The translations under genes were made by a program, and so were the position numbers. The notes beneath the pieces are model-generated. The model ran no database searches and was not told the origin of the DNA. It saw only the letters and a program-made list of their open reading frames with translations. A DNA stretch of 64,000 bases from NCBI GenBank assembly GCA_903813345.2, contig CAIIXF020000001.1, positions 47,197,885-47,261,884 on the forward strand, given 5' to 3'. This document shows positions 15,301 through 26,400 of the stretch, in pieces. Source of the DNA: Owenia fusiformis (taxonomy: Eukaryota; Annelida; Polychaeta; Sabellida; Oweniidae). Positions within the stretch are counted from its first letter, which is position 1; each line of letters begins with the position of its first letter.

Positions 15301-17027
15301 ATTTTCATTCCATATTTCAACAAGTCAAAAAATGCCTGACCCTCTCATATATCTGTTCATTATCCTGTTTATAACTGATTCAAGAGCGCTGCACTGAACG
15401 AACCTATATGCCTATTTGTTATTTGTTTAGTTGTTGGTTGGATAACATGTTTATGACGTCACAAATGATGCGAAGAATATTTAAACCAATCAGTGAAGTC
15501 TATATTAATTGTTTGTTGATGTGGCGATACGTGTCTGACGTCACAGGTGATTGCATCATATTCCAGTAACGCCATTTTACGACATTGCATAATTTTAGCT
15601 GATTTTGGCTTCATTTCACTTTATTTGAAAGACTTTTTAAAATATAATAATGAGTCAGTATTTTTTCTTATAAATATCAATATTTGAATTTGAGGTCAAA
15701 GTCCGAAAATTTGATCAACTGATTGAAATCACATTTTAAAGAGGTGAAGAAGTGAATAATTACAGGAGCAAACGTGATCAATGGTTCGAGGTCTCCCGCA
15801 AAGTAGTCGCTACGCTCCTACTTCGCGCTGCCTTCGGCAGAGGAGACCTCGAAAAAAAAATTCAGACAAGAGGGTATACTATAGTCTATCATGTTATGGA
15901 ACTTGGATGGAAGAAGGTTGGTATAGATCATGATTTGGGATTGCTCCGAGTGTACTATCCTTACTCGGTTTTTTTTATCTCGTGGTATGAGGAAAGTAGT
16001 TGAAATTCTATTAGAAACCTGTATCGGGACTCCAATGGTATACTACAGCACCAACTTTGGATAGAATACTCTCATTTGCTGGCATATAATGCCCAGAATA
16101 ACTGGGAAACATGTGATCATAACAGTGAACGGTAAAATATTTTGGATTATTTTATGTGGATGGATGACCTTGGTAGTGGTGAATTGGTTAATGTACATAC
16201 ATATGATGACATTTTGGTATTCATATTATGTAAGGGAGCAGAACTTTTGATTTTTGTTGGATATTCTGTTGAAATCTTTTTGACATGGAGGTGAGATGCT
16301 TTGCTGTATTTCTCTGAAATTCTTTGAAAATCGATGGGCTGCGATTTGAGAAATTCTAATTCGAACTTTGTCGATTTAACATGCATCTCAATGGTACAAA
16401 AAGTAAGGAGAGTTCTACCAATCCATTCTGATCTATCAGATCTCCCAATCATCTAAGCTAAAACAAGAAAAAGCAAAAACTCCGGATTTGGAGTTTTTCA
16501 GATTCTCAACTTTTGGGAAAATAATAAAGCAGCAAATGCGCCTCTGGGGCAGTGACACTAACAAAATAAACGGATTTCAATTTCATATCAATTCATTTCA
16601 ATTCAATGCTTATGAATACAGTTGGGGACATAAATAAATGACAGGTGGATTTGCTGAAGTGAGGATTTCCCATGTTAAAAATAAGAGAATTTACAAGAGG
16701 CCATACATCAGTGGATGAGATTATACAAAATGTAAAATATACAAATTTTAAGGGATATATATCTAGACAATATTGGAAATTATGGGCTTTCAGACCACCA
16801 TAATTAGGAAATGGTGATCGAAAATCGACCTGTCATTTATTTTTGTCCCCAACTGTAAATCATCACAAATGACAAATAAATTTTACCTTTTGTACAAGGC
16901 CCTCAACATTACGAATACTAATGCAGAACGGTGTACTTATTTCCCCAGACTGTTGCTGTCTATCGTATGCTAGCTGTAGTTTTGACTTCTTCAGCAAAAG
17001 CTCCTTCCAAGCTTTTATTTTAGACAT
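327..17027 (-). CDS. NPHP4: Nephrocystin-4, 22 exons, 3' end beyond the left edge
   Basis: Scaffold protein of the ciliary transition zone; the family works with NPHP1 and RPGRIP1L. Exons in transcript order: 16887-17027, 14175-14318, 13728-13912, 10678-10895, 9759-9952, 9253-9410, 8969-9101, 8346-8585, 8026-8186, 7603-7694, 7131-7267, 6699-6799, 6340-6528, 4671-4766, 4420-4534, 3899-4042, 3254-3470, 2654-2949, 2147-2373, 1416-1605, 939-1170, 327-439. All junctions are GT-AG and phases agree, giving 1241 codons with no stop; vertebrate NPHP4 is about 1430 residues, so roughly the last 15% is missing on the left. Recognisable blocks are SLFDVTYKQFFG, DKFEEELCKLL, GVHNGLCYVQEPQ, NELPFTPVHAP, ITLQFLAFSK, IDVWDGDSLLLIGS, TPVEEGMF, HHPEQSFLKKSIRLPP and VRCSDPNVICET. 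The start is the first in-frame ATG of an exon ending at a good donor. The N-terminal 47 residues are least conserved, so that start is the weakest call. Confidence 0.95.
440..4670. other. Short introns of the NPHP4 3' half
   Basis: The gaps between the exons from 439 to 4671 are ordinary AT-rich introns of about 250-550 bases. They hold two weakly similar direct copies of a short repeat (about 190-290 and 1715-1810), both with a CCAAACACT core followed by AAAAGTTGGAGAC. They also hold the GTACCG-rich tract near 3.6 kb listed separately. I see no other gene or RNA here. Confidence 0.5.
3608..3716. repeat. GTACGG/CCGTAC-rich self-complementary tract
   Basis: This stretch of an NPHP4 intron has many copies of GTACGGTAC, GGTACCGT and close variants on both strands. 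It could fold into several small hairpins. It is probably a decayed inverted-repeat element. No clean termini are visible. Confidence 0.4.
5144..6202. mobile_element. Element with perfect 10-bp inverted ends holding a 162-bp satellite
   Basis: The ends are TATCGTACCT (5144-5153) and its exact complement AGGTACGATA (6193-6202). Between them lies the 162-bp tandem array. A second CAATATCGTACC copy at about 6133 and a CCGCCCGCCCGCC tract follow the array. It lies in the intron between NPHP4 exons 6340-6528 and 4671-4766. No coding capacity is seen and the target-site duplication is not resolved. The architecture (unique ends, internal satellite) suits a non-autonomous DNA element. Confidence 0.55.
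5259..6098. repeat. 162-bp tandem satellite, five full periods
   Basis: The anchor GGTTTGGCTG recurs at 5259, 5421, 5583, 5745, 5907 and 6069, exactly 162 bases apart. Each unit contains AAAATGGCCACCTTAAAATT and CTGAAAATTTCAG. Copies differ by only a few substitutions and no length changes, so the expansion is recent or is homogenised. A diverged partial unit may precede it from about 5190. There is no protein-coding meaning: stops occur in all frames. Confidence 0.92.
10466..10643 (-). repeat. Dispersed repeat beside an NPHP4 splice donor
   Basis: It begins GGCCCGTAGCCAGGATTT and holds two G7 runs followed by TTC. I recognise this style of repeat from many invertebrate genomes. It ends about 34 bases from the donor of NPHP4 exon 10678-10895. 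No termini or coding sequence are resolved. The strand is arbitrary. Confidence 0.45.
10914..11046. repeat. 90-bp tandem duplication, second copy split by an insertion
   Basis: The unit starting GAAGTCT begins at 10914 and again at 11004. It contains GCACATGTGAC and GGTAAATTCCCTGTTTAA. The second copy stops at TTAA (11043-11046) and resumes after the inserted element at 13389-13438. The duplication therefore came before the insertion. Confidence 0.8.
11047..13388. mobile_element. 2.3-kb TTAA-flanked inverted-repeat transposon
   Basis: The termini are AGGGATTGCGAAGTTT on the left and AAACTTCGCATTCCCT on the right, one mismatch in 16. TTAA flanks it at 11043-11046 and 13389-13392. TTAA duplication is the signature of piggyBac and Kolobok superfamilies. 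It lies in the intron between NPHP4 exons 13728-13912 and 10678-10895. No transposase frame is visible, so it is non-autonomous. An internal tract at about 11815-12245 is richer in GC and in CGTACGG/CGTAGG motifs than its surroundings. That tract may be a separate insertion. Confidence 0.8.
14580..15092 (+). pseudogene. Unidentified ORF region, possibly a decayed coding sequence
   Basis: A 138-codon frame opens at 14676 in NPHP4 intron 1. An overlapping frame just upstream reads MHLSSLLKLAAEG before a stop. The local composition is less AT-rich than the surrounding intron. I do not recognise the product, and it lacks splice signals or a promoter I can defend. A frame-broken retrocopy or a transposon remnant would both fit. 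Confidence 0.2.
15788..15854. repeat. Compact multi-stem GC-rich hairpin
   Basis: GAGGTCTCC and GGAGACCTC form an outer stem. Inside are a stem from CAAAGTAG with CTACTTCG and a small CTGCCTTCGGCAG hairpin. The island is GC-rich within AT-rich intron sequence. It may be a short mobile palindrome or the head of a larger element. Confidence 0.5.
16617..16857. mobile_element. 240-bp MITE with TA target site
   Basis: CAGTTGGGGACA (from 16619) and TGTCCCCAACTG (to 16855) are the ends of inverted repeats of about 28 bases. TA lies directly outside both ends. This fits a Tc1/mariner-type MITE. It sits just downstream (in NPHP4 sense) of the first NPHP4 coding exon. Confidence 0.85.
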
Positions 17028-17357
17028 TTTTGAAAAATTCTAAACACCGGAAGTTTACGTTTGATCAGTTCTTGCAATATCAATAAAATAGTTTGACAGA
17101 TTAGTCACAGTATGTAACTTGTTACCAATATTTCAAAAAAACATTTATTTAGGATATAGTTAGACAATAATAATCTAAGTAAAACTTTATTTTGTCAGTA
17201 TTGCTTACATAATTTTAGAATATATTTGTCAACAAATAAGACCTGATTTCAGCCGCTGAAAGTTACACATTCCACATTCTATCATACCTGTTATGTCATG
17301 GTGTTTAGCCAATTGTAATAGCAAATTCCTGATAAAATATTGCAAGAAGGAAAAATC

Positions 17358-17365
17358 TCACGTGA
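17358..17365. promoter_or_regulatory. TCACGTGA E-box, distal copy
   Basis: An 8-base palindrome matching the M-box/CLEAR core bound by MiT-family bHLH-zip factors (TFEB, TFE3, MITF). It lies 87 bases before the VPS16 start. It is the same octamer as the proximal site. Confidence 0.5.
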
Positions 17366-17440
17366 ATGTGAAGTTCAAAGCTAAAAAAAACTAATTATCA
17401 ATTGCTCTCGATGTGTTTTTTTGTAATGTGTATTGCTCCA

Positions 17441-17450
17441 GTCACGTGAC
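17441..17450. promoter_or_regulatory. GTCACGTGAC CLEAR-type palindrome at the VPS16 start
   Basis: All ten bases match the published CLEAR consensus for TFEB. It ends one base before the VPS16 ATG. VPS16 acts in lysosomal fusion, so TFEB-type control is biologically sensible. If the transcript starts further upstream, this site would lie in the 5'UTR, where such sites can still act at DNA level. Confidence 0.6.
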
Positions 17451-17451
17451 C

Positions 17452-20400
17452 ATGGCTCTGATTTCTGCAGATTGGAATCCCCTTGGGGAGGTATTCTACA
17501 GGTATGCAATAACCACTGAAGGTTTCACTACGAATTTAAAATAAAGGCCTTTTCGAATATCAAATACTTCATTTTCATAAATAATGTTTTGCTTGATTAC
17601 TGCCAAAACCCCGACAATGTCTTTCAAAATTATTTTGGGGTGTAAATTACCCCTAATATCGCCCACTATTTTCACTTCCTTATTTTTATTTCAGTATCAC
17701 ATTATCATCGTGTTAGCATAAGGGTTCTTGTCAACCCTCACGCATTAGTTGTGATTGTCAGGCATTTGCTAGAAAAATACCATCAGTTTTGCGTGTATGC
17801 TAAAATGTCATGCAAATCACGCATTATGTTGATAATTAAAAAAAACTGCTTTTTACAAAAAGCCGATATGGTAAAAAGTGAGTCTGAAAGGAAGCGAACG
17901 CATTTCGTTCAGACCTTTCACGCGAATTCTGTATATGTCACGCATTTGGTTCGATGTGTAAATGTCACTCATTTGCTTCGGAGTTTTTTGTACCCCTACC
18001 CTCCCCGTAAATGAAATAGAAGGTAAAGGTTGTGTATAACTATCAAAATGATTTTCACCCCTTTTCAAAGCCTTAATACAGCACATTGCTGTGTATCTAT
18101 CATAATCATATTGATCTCTACTTAAACATTTGAGTGAATACTCCTCTTTCATTCCATGTAAAGAAAACAGAAATTAATAAAATATTGATGGGGTGGGAGC
18201 TGTTACAATGACCCTTACTTTTGGCAATTTTTAGAACGTTCCATCCAGTGTAATTAATAAGGGACGTATTAATTCAATTACAATATCATTGCCGTTTTTG
18301 GGCTTATTACTTGAAAGCATTATGCATTTTTATTGTCATATATTATTATTAAAGTATGTATATAGAACACTTATTATGCCCTAGTTAGAGTTCATTTTGT
18401 ATTTAGATATAAAATAATTTGGGGAATCCACTAAGAGTTGGGTGGTTTCTCCAAATAAATCGTTGTTATGGAAATGAAACCACATTACATTGGATTTACA
18501 CAAGAGCGAGCTATGAGTATTTTGTCATCAACAAACATTGGATGGTATGGAGACATTCATTGTGACATTTGTTTTTGGGATTCCTGACAATGGTCAAACA
18601 TTTTCACTTTTGTTATTAGAGCACTTTGACACTCGATTAGAATTATTTTATTACATTTAGTTAAAGAAGCTATACCATAGGATAGCACAACCAAGACGCC
18701 TCTGGACCTTTTTGCATATACTGAGTTTCTCTACATATTCACCCATCTACTTACCAAAGAAGTCCCAAATCCCCATTTCCAGTGTTAATTTTGAGAATGT
18801 GATCTGAAGTTTAAATATACCTGGAAAATCCCCACGTTTATTCCTCTTGCTATTAAGAATGTATCTTGTTCACAGAAAAATATCCCTTAGAAAGCGATTG
18901 TTAAGAGCATGAAAGAGAGCAGCAAGATTTAGAGTATTAGTAATATGGAAGAACTCCAGGCAAAGATGAAGATGTTACTTCTTCTTTGTATTTTAGGACA
19001 ATATATGGAACAATGAATGCGACAAGAGAAAGGTCCAATGCATAAAACCAGGCTTAGAGCTTTTAGATAAAACCGATGGATTTATATTCACTTTGTGAAA
19101 TGTTTAACTTCACTCCCCTGGCTTCATTCATACATTAAATTAGAATTACAAATTAACAATTTTCAATTAACTGTTCATTGGTCTGTGAAAATAATACATG
19201 TTGGATTCATCATTTTAAAGAGTGGTCTCAACTGTACTGTTGCACCTGTACTTCCTAGGTTGAGCTTACTACTACTTTTCCCTTGGCCTGTGGCCATTGC
19301 GATGCTGGTCATGTAAGTGATGAATCTAGTAAAACTGGCCGAAGGTCAAAGCAGGATGCTGTTATCTTAGTTCAAAAATCCAGCATGCTTTTTCACAACC
19401 TGTTTGGTAAATTTCTGATAACTACCCTGAGACCTTAAAGGATGTTTATAACTACAGTATCTAGGCCCTAAAAATGACTTTTGAGGATTACTATCAATAG
19501 GATTCATTAAAGATGTATCATACCATGGGTTTTTTGCCCCGACAGTCAACAATGTACCATTGTTATTGCTCATATAATATCTCACATACCATGGATATAT
19601 CTTGAGAATAACTTATGGGTATATTATTGTTGAAATATTGAAATAATCAACAGAACAGCCAACCTCCAAAATTAAACACAATCAATTCCATGGTATATCC
19701 TGGGGATTCAAAAAAGCACCAAACAAAATTGCTGGGGATTGTTGCTGAATAACTGTGGCAGAAGAGATTTATAAGAGATGGGAGAAAAAACATGGGAGGC
19801 AAAAGTCACAGTGGAAGAAATTGCTAAGAGTGTTTGACCTGTCGGGCATCAAAAGTACATAACATACAAAGGGCAATATTTTGAGAAAATGTGAAATGGG
19901 ACACTGTGCAATATACATGTACATCCATTAAATCTAGGATGTTCTCACGGATGTGTAATTTAGTATCTTGAAATGTATTTTTGAGCATTCTTCTTATCGC
20001 TACACAAAATGGTATTTGTTGATTAATTATTTCATATTTTCAATTTTTTATTCCTTTTGACGTGACTGTATAACCTGCCCTTCCCTACCCAAACTCACCA
20101 ACTTGATTTTTTATAACATCAATATAGTTTTATCAGTCAACATGAAAATTTGTAGAATAATCAAAATGTCTCTAAGGAACATTTGCTGAAAATTTCATGG
20201 AAAAATATCAATTATTAATAAAGTTAAAGCATATAGTGCATTACTTCGGGGACAACCCTCGTATAGGATAAATCAGTTATTAAATGCTTGATTCTTGATC
20301 CCTCAGTAAATACAATATATCAACCCTCGGTCACTATTGTCCCTCAGGTAGATATATTGTATTTCCCTCAAATATACCCTGTATCAAAAACCTCCCATTA

Positions 20401-23400
20401 AATAACCTCTATGCATGTTTTTAGGAAACATGAGCTATATACAATGGAGTGGTCTGACCTGGTGGACCTTAACAAGTTTGTCGTAGCAGCAGCACCGTAT
20501 GGGGGACCTATAGGTAAACATATTCTACCATAGATAAACTTACGTTCTATTGGGGTATCTATTTGAGGTCCCTGAATATGACAAGCCCATAAATGATATA
20601 GTAAATGAATTCTAACATTACAAAATTCTCGTGGATTTTTGACTTCTCTCATATATGGGCACTCTTTGTAGTGGGTTACAATGTGAATTTCAATTTCAAA
20701 AGCGCCCTGGGTGCTAATTACAGCGAATACGGTAATTGTTTATTATTTTAGCTTTAATCCGAGATGAGAACAAATTTGTGCGGGTGCAAGGTGCTACTAA
20801 ACCAATTATCTACATCTACTCTGCCTCTGGTATAGAGCTATCTGCTATCAGAGTAAGTTTACATAGTTTTTCAAACTGCACAAAATAATAGATATGGATA
20901 TCCACAAATGTAAACATTGTATTTTTTGAATAAAGTGTGATCTTTTTGAAGATAAGTTTATGGAAATTAGTATGAGACAGAAATTCTTGCATGCACGTTT
21001 GTAAAAAAACTCTTGTTAATATTTTCCGTGGTATATTTGGGATGTTATGCATTATGGCAAGTATGAATTAAACAGGACAATTGTTATCATTTCATTTTGC
21101 CTTGGAATTCTTTGACAAAACAGTCCAACAAAGCACTACTAAACTCTATTTTAAAGTTGCACAATTTATGATAAAATTACTCATATAATCTGATATTCGA
21201 GATTAAATAATGTTTTGAAAGACAATTTTTACCAGAAATGTGTTTAAGCTGAGAAAATCAAAGATTGATTTCATCATTTTTGAACAAATAAATGTTTTTT
21301 AAATTGCCCTGGAGAATGACCAGATCAGCCTGACCTTGAAGTTTTAACACAGTGCATGTATTTCACCCAGATATGGAAAGTGCAAAAATAGACCTGTCAA
21401 TCAAATCTTGAACTGTTTCAAGAAACTGAAATTCAGTTTGATTTGAGGTTTTACTTTTCTATCCAGAACATTGTCAAAATGCTTTACAGTGAATTATGAA
21501 TTATGAAAGTACAAATGCAATACAATTTGATAATTACTATATAGTTCATTATGACCTATTTGTGATAATTGAACTTAAATTCTATTTTTAGCTCAGAGGT
21601 TTCAATAAAGGAAAAACAAAAACCACAATTGGTTCATTTTTTAAGAAAAAAAATATCACAAATATATGTGAATTGTTTTAAAGAATTGTACTTTCCTGTT
21701 TCTAACTACCTCTGACAAACAATTTAGGGATGTTGATTTCACAGTTCAAGGGATGCTTTATTAAAATTTATTGTTGGTTCACAAAATCAAAGAATTACAG
21801 CATTTTTATAGTGAAGAATATGAATGAAGTTGTTTGAATTTATTGTAGTGGAACAGTGGACATGTTATAGCCATGGGCTGGTCAGTTACAGAGGACTTGC
21901 TGTGCATACAAGATGATGGAGTTGTTTTGGTGTATGATATATTTGGAACATTCAAAAGGACTTTTAGCATGGGCCAGGTATGGTATTCAAAATTGTTTGG
22001 TTAGCCGTTTGGTTAAGGAGATGTCATGGTTAAGTAGCCAAGTCAACTATATCCCATTGTCTCCTAAAGGAGAAAACTCAGTTTGATGCCATTACATCAC
22101 TTTGCCATTTAATCTAAATCAATCTCCTTACTTCCCTGCTTTCTCCCTTGCGTTGTTGCTTTTCCATCTTACTTATTTTACACAACTGTCATTATTCTGG
22201 TTTTACTCAACATACATACACATTTATAAAGGAACATGATACATCAAACCAGTTCTTATTCTGTAAAAGTAAAGTGCAGTATTTTATAGGTATTTTTAAG
22301 ATTGCCCTTATTTGTAAGAAATTCTAGGTGATTATTATCTAAGGGAATTCTTTTTCAGGAAGCCAAAGATACAAAGGTGATAGAATGTAAAATCTTTAAC
22401 AGTTTCAATGGTACAGGGATAGCAGTTGTCACCAGCACATATAGAATCTTTATTATCAACAATGTGGATGATCCTCGTATACGGAGACTTGCTGAAGTTC
22501 CTGGTAGGATTCTAATACATACAGAACATTACATATCATTTCATAATTATAAAATTAGATACATTTATTTGTAAAACTATACAGTTTAATGATATAAATC
22601 TCTTCAGTTTCACTTTTCCTAAAAATGCTTTAAGAGTTATCATTTTGAAATTGGACTTATTTCAAATGAAATAGTCAATATGAATTAAATATGGCTCCTT
22701 TAGTAGATATTATTTATATCTCTCAGAATATTTCAACTGATCATCTTAGCAAAAGCCTCTAATATTTTTAAGGGCTGAATAAACCACCAAGTAGTTGGGC
22801 AATAATAAATCATGAGAGACAGAGTCGCGCCCTGGTGGCCAAAGATGCAGAACTCTACCTAGTAGACCATGGTGGCCAGTACACAGAACAAGTAAAACTC
22901 ATCCTATTTTTTAAATTTAACAAATTCTTGTTTTGACCATGAAGAAAAGAATACTAGAAATTGATAAGCATATATGATAAGACAACCATTACTTAGTAAT
23001 TATGCTATCAAACCCTGATTTTAATTTTGAGGAAATTCATCCCGAGGAAATATCTTGGGGCTTGTTGCCTGTTTTGGATGAATCCTTTAAATTATTCCTT
23101 TTATATATAAATACTCTTTTATCCACTTGTTTAATCTTATTTCAAATGATTTTCTTTTATTTCAGCATCCAGATGTTAAAACCACAGTGAATTCATTCGT
23201 TGAGATGTCAGTGTCTGTCAACAATAAATATTTGGCCCTGTTTTCTGACACAGGACTATTGTGGATTGGCTCTTCAGATTTGTCAGTAAGTGGACTTTCT
23301 TTGTTTAGAACTCTACAGGGTGAACTTAATGCGAGTCTAAAACTAATATCATGATTTTGGTCATCAAAACATACAAACATTTATTTGATATGCAACTATA

Positions 23401-26400
23401 ATTATGTTAGTTGGAATACTACTGTCCTTTACAGCAAATATGCATCATTTTGCCTCTTAAAACATTCTAATACACTGGTGATCCACTCGATTACGCTGGT
23501 TACCAAAACGAATTTCGTGGGAATTCTGCCTACAAAGTGTAAAATAAGGAAACGAGAAAAATCGTACCTTCCGGATGTTCCGACATTTTGTTACCAAAAC
23601 GAACCGTTTTGGTAACCAGCGTAATCGAGTGGATTACCAGTGTAATACATGTAGTTGATTTTAGTAATGGTTTTAAATAGAAGATTAGATTGAGCATCAT
23701 ATGGCCCCACATAATAATGCAACACATGTTCACATTTGATACTTTTAGCGCATGTACTGTGAGTTTGACACTAAGAGCCCATCCAGACCTCTACAACTCT
23801 CGTGGTGTGGAACTGGGGCGGTTGTGGGACAGTGGGAAAATATTGTCCTGATGGTTGGGCCTGGAAAAGATTGGGTGAAATATCCTTTGATGAAATTACA
23901 ACGTTTTTTTGTCATGTACAAGTATACTACAGCAAATGTATATGTTGAATGCATACTCCAGGCTTCTCTTTCACAATATGTTTATATACAGTATGTGCAT
24001 GTATGATACATCTTCATATACGAACACATTATATGCACTTTCTTATTAGATACATAGACTACATGTAGTTCAGTCAGAATGAGCCTAAATGCGTGCGTTC
24101 AGAGGGATTTTACGAGACATAATTTTTCATGTTGCTAGTATGATTTCACATATTTGTATGAATTATTAGATCCCAGTTTTTCAGCTTTTAGATTTTGTGG
24201 CCATTTTAACCCCCGTGGACTATAATTTGGACCCCTACTATAAAATTAGGCAAGAACTCAAAAAATGCTCAGTGGAATGTTTTCAAATTGTTATGGTATA
24301 TTGGTATGGGCTAAACGAATATATGATAAAAATTTCAAGTCACATGGTTAAGTGGTTGCCATGGAAATGGATAAAACATACCCTTCGGGTGTCAATTTTC
24401 AGGCCAATTTTTCAGGAAAGATAGAGTCATTTTGTGCTTATTTTGTCACCAGTGTGTTCGGAAGGGTTGAAATGTGAATAGAAAACGTCTATAATATGTT
24501 AGCAACAATCTTATGTAAAGATCAGTCCACAGAACCTCAGATTTTGGCCTTATATGGGTCCATGATTTATACAGGGGCCTATTTCACAGATTCGAACCCC
24601 CACATTGGATGGATGCTATAACTTTTGAAATAAGGGAGATACAGGTCTCATTTTTTCCATTCTTCGTAAATGGCTGGTTTTAAGTATTGTATCATACTTT
24701 GGGAGCTGGTATATGATTGGTTGCCATGGTAACCAGGGTTTTAGGGAAATTCTGACCCCCTCATTGGATGGATGCTATAACTTTTGAAATAAGGGTGATG
24801 CTTGTCTCATTTTTTCAGATCTTAGACAATGATTGATTTTAAGTATTAAATCAGACTTTGATAGCTGAAATTTGATTGGTTACCATGGTAACTAGGGTTT
24901 TATTGAAATTCAGACCTCCACAATTGATAAATGCTATAACTTTTGAATTCAAGCAGTTACAGATATCAGCTTTTCAGAACTTAAAAGATAATTAGACTTG
25001 CGTATTGTGTCAGACTTTGGAGGTTACAATTTACTTGGTTGCTATGATAACCATGTTTCATTGTCATGGAAACTTCATTTTTGATTTCAGATTTACCTTC
25101 ATTTGAGAATGGTCAAGACACAACATAAAACGCTCAAAATTATCATTTTACTCTTAATTTCAGCATTTTTACATGTATGTCTGACAGTATTGCCTCATTC
25201 CATTCTACTAATTCTCACACATATTCTACTCCAAAATTGTTTTTACTCATCATTATAGTTTTCATCTTCCACAATGGTCTAATAATTTAAAATATCAACA
25301 ATTTCAACAAGGAAGGATTCTTTTGACCATTGGGGTGTTAAGGATTCCTTGGGGAATTCATAATTCAATCATGCAGTGTTTGGCTTGGTAGGGCTGGGTT
25401 TAGGCTGGTGGGGAATGTTTCCATACACAGGTTTGATAATTCACCCTCTTCAAAAGTGAGGGCAGCACTGTTCTGTTTTTGAGAATACTAGTAATTCTCA
25501 TGTGAAACAGCTAATCTCGTAATCTATTAGTGGAAGTTATTTTTTTGTAATTCAGCTGTACTTTTGCAGGTGAACAATTCAACTTTGGATTTTATGGTAC
25601 TAGTATCAGGAATTTCTATATTTTTCCTATTGAAGAAAACAACTTTAAGAATTGTTTGTCTTCAGTTTCAGTTGATTTATTTTACTTTGGTTCAGATCCA
25701 GTAACAATAAAATCCAAAGTTGAATTGTTCACCTGCAAAAGAACAGCAGAATTCCAAAAATACATTTGAAACTGCATCAATAAACTACGATATGAGCTGT
25801 TCCACATAAGATATTCTCCAAAACAGTACTGCCCTCATCATTCAGATCCAGTAACACATTGAAGGCTAATATAGCTTCACACAGTACTTCGTTCTAAGTT
25901 TGCAGCTACAGAGGTTTGGTTGAGCTTCTGATATTGAATGGGATAGAGTTCACATCAGTTGAGGTTCTTAAAGTTCTTTTCTTCATAATAGGAAACAATA
26001 TTTGAAGAGGATGAATGACTAATCCTAAATGTTGGAGTGAGCAATCATTACAAGGTGGAAGATATTCTACATAGCAGCTAATATAATGCAATGAATTACT
26101 TTGGAGCCAATGATGAACTCTTCACAAAAAAACGTTCTACAAACCCACGTTTTAATAATTTGAGAATAATATATCTCTGAATTCACATCATTTCTAAAAG
26201 TATTTTAAAGTTTCATGATGATCACTTCCAGAACAACATAGTTGTGTGCTTCTAAAAACTTCTCCATAGTGACCCTTCTCCTTTTAAGATCTGATATGAG
26301 AATGCCATCTAAATTATGAGGAATGGCAATGGTCCGGCCGATTTTTCCACTTACTGGTATGAGAATGGTCTTGGAAAATATGTTACCCCTCACTTGTGGT

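Larger units (their letters stand above)
17028..17451. promoter_or_regulatory. Divergent NPHP4/VPS16 promoter region
   Basis: The start codons of NPHP4 (minus) and VPS16 (plus) are separated by 424 bases, so both 5'UTRs and core promoters must fit here unless upstream non-coding exons exist. Visible motifs are CCAAT (about 17315) and two TCACGTGA palindromes. I see no TATA box. I looked for an RFX X-box, which often drives ciliary genes, and found no convincing match. Confidence 0.7.
17502..20424. other. VPS16 intron 1
   Basis: A 2.9-kb intron with GTATGC donor and TTTTTAG acceptor. It holds dispersed-repeat modules near 18.67-18.84 and 19.50-19.69 kb and a small palindrome near 20.31-20.37 kb. 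The rest is AT-rich with no gene I can support. Confidence 0.6.

Noticed and set aside
17751-18014. 87-codon frame in VPS16 intron 1
   Set aside because: It is composed of CACGCATTTG-like repeats, with no family match or splice context.
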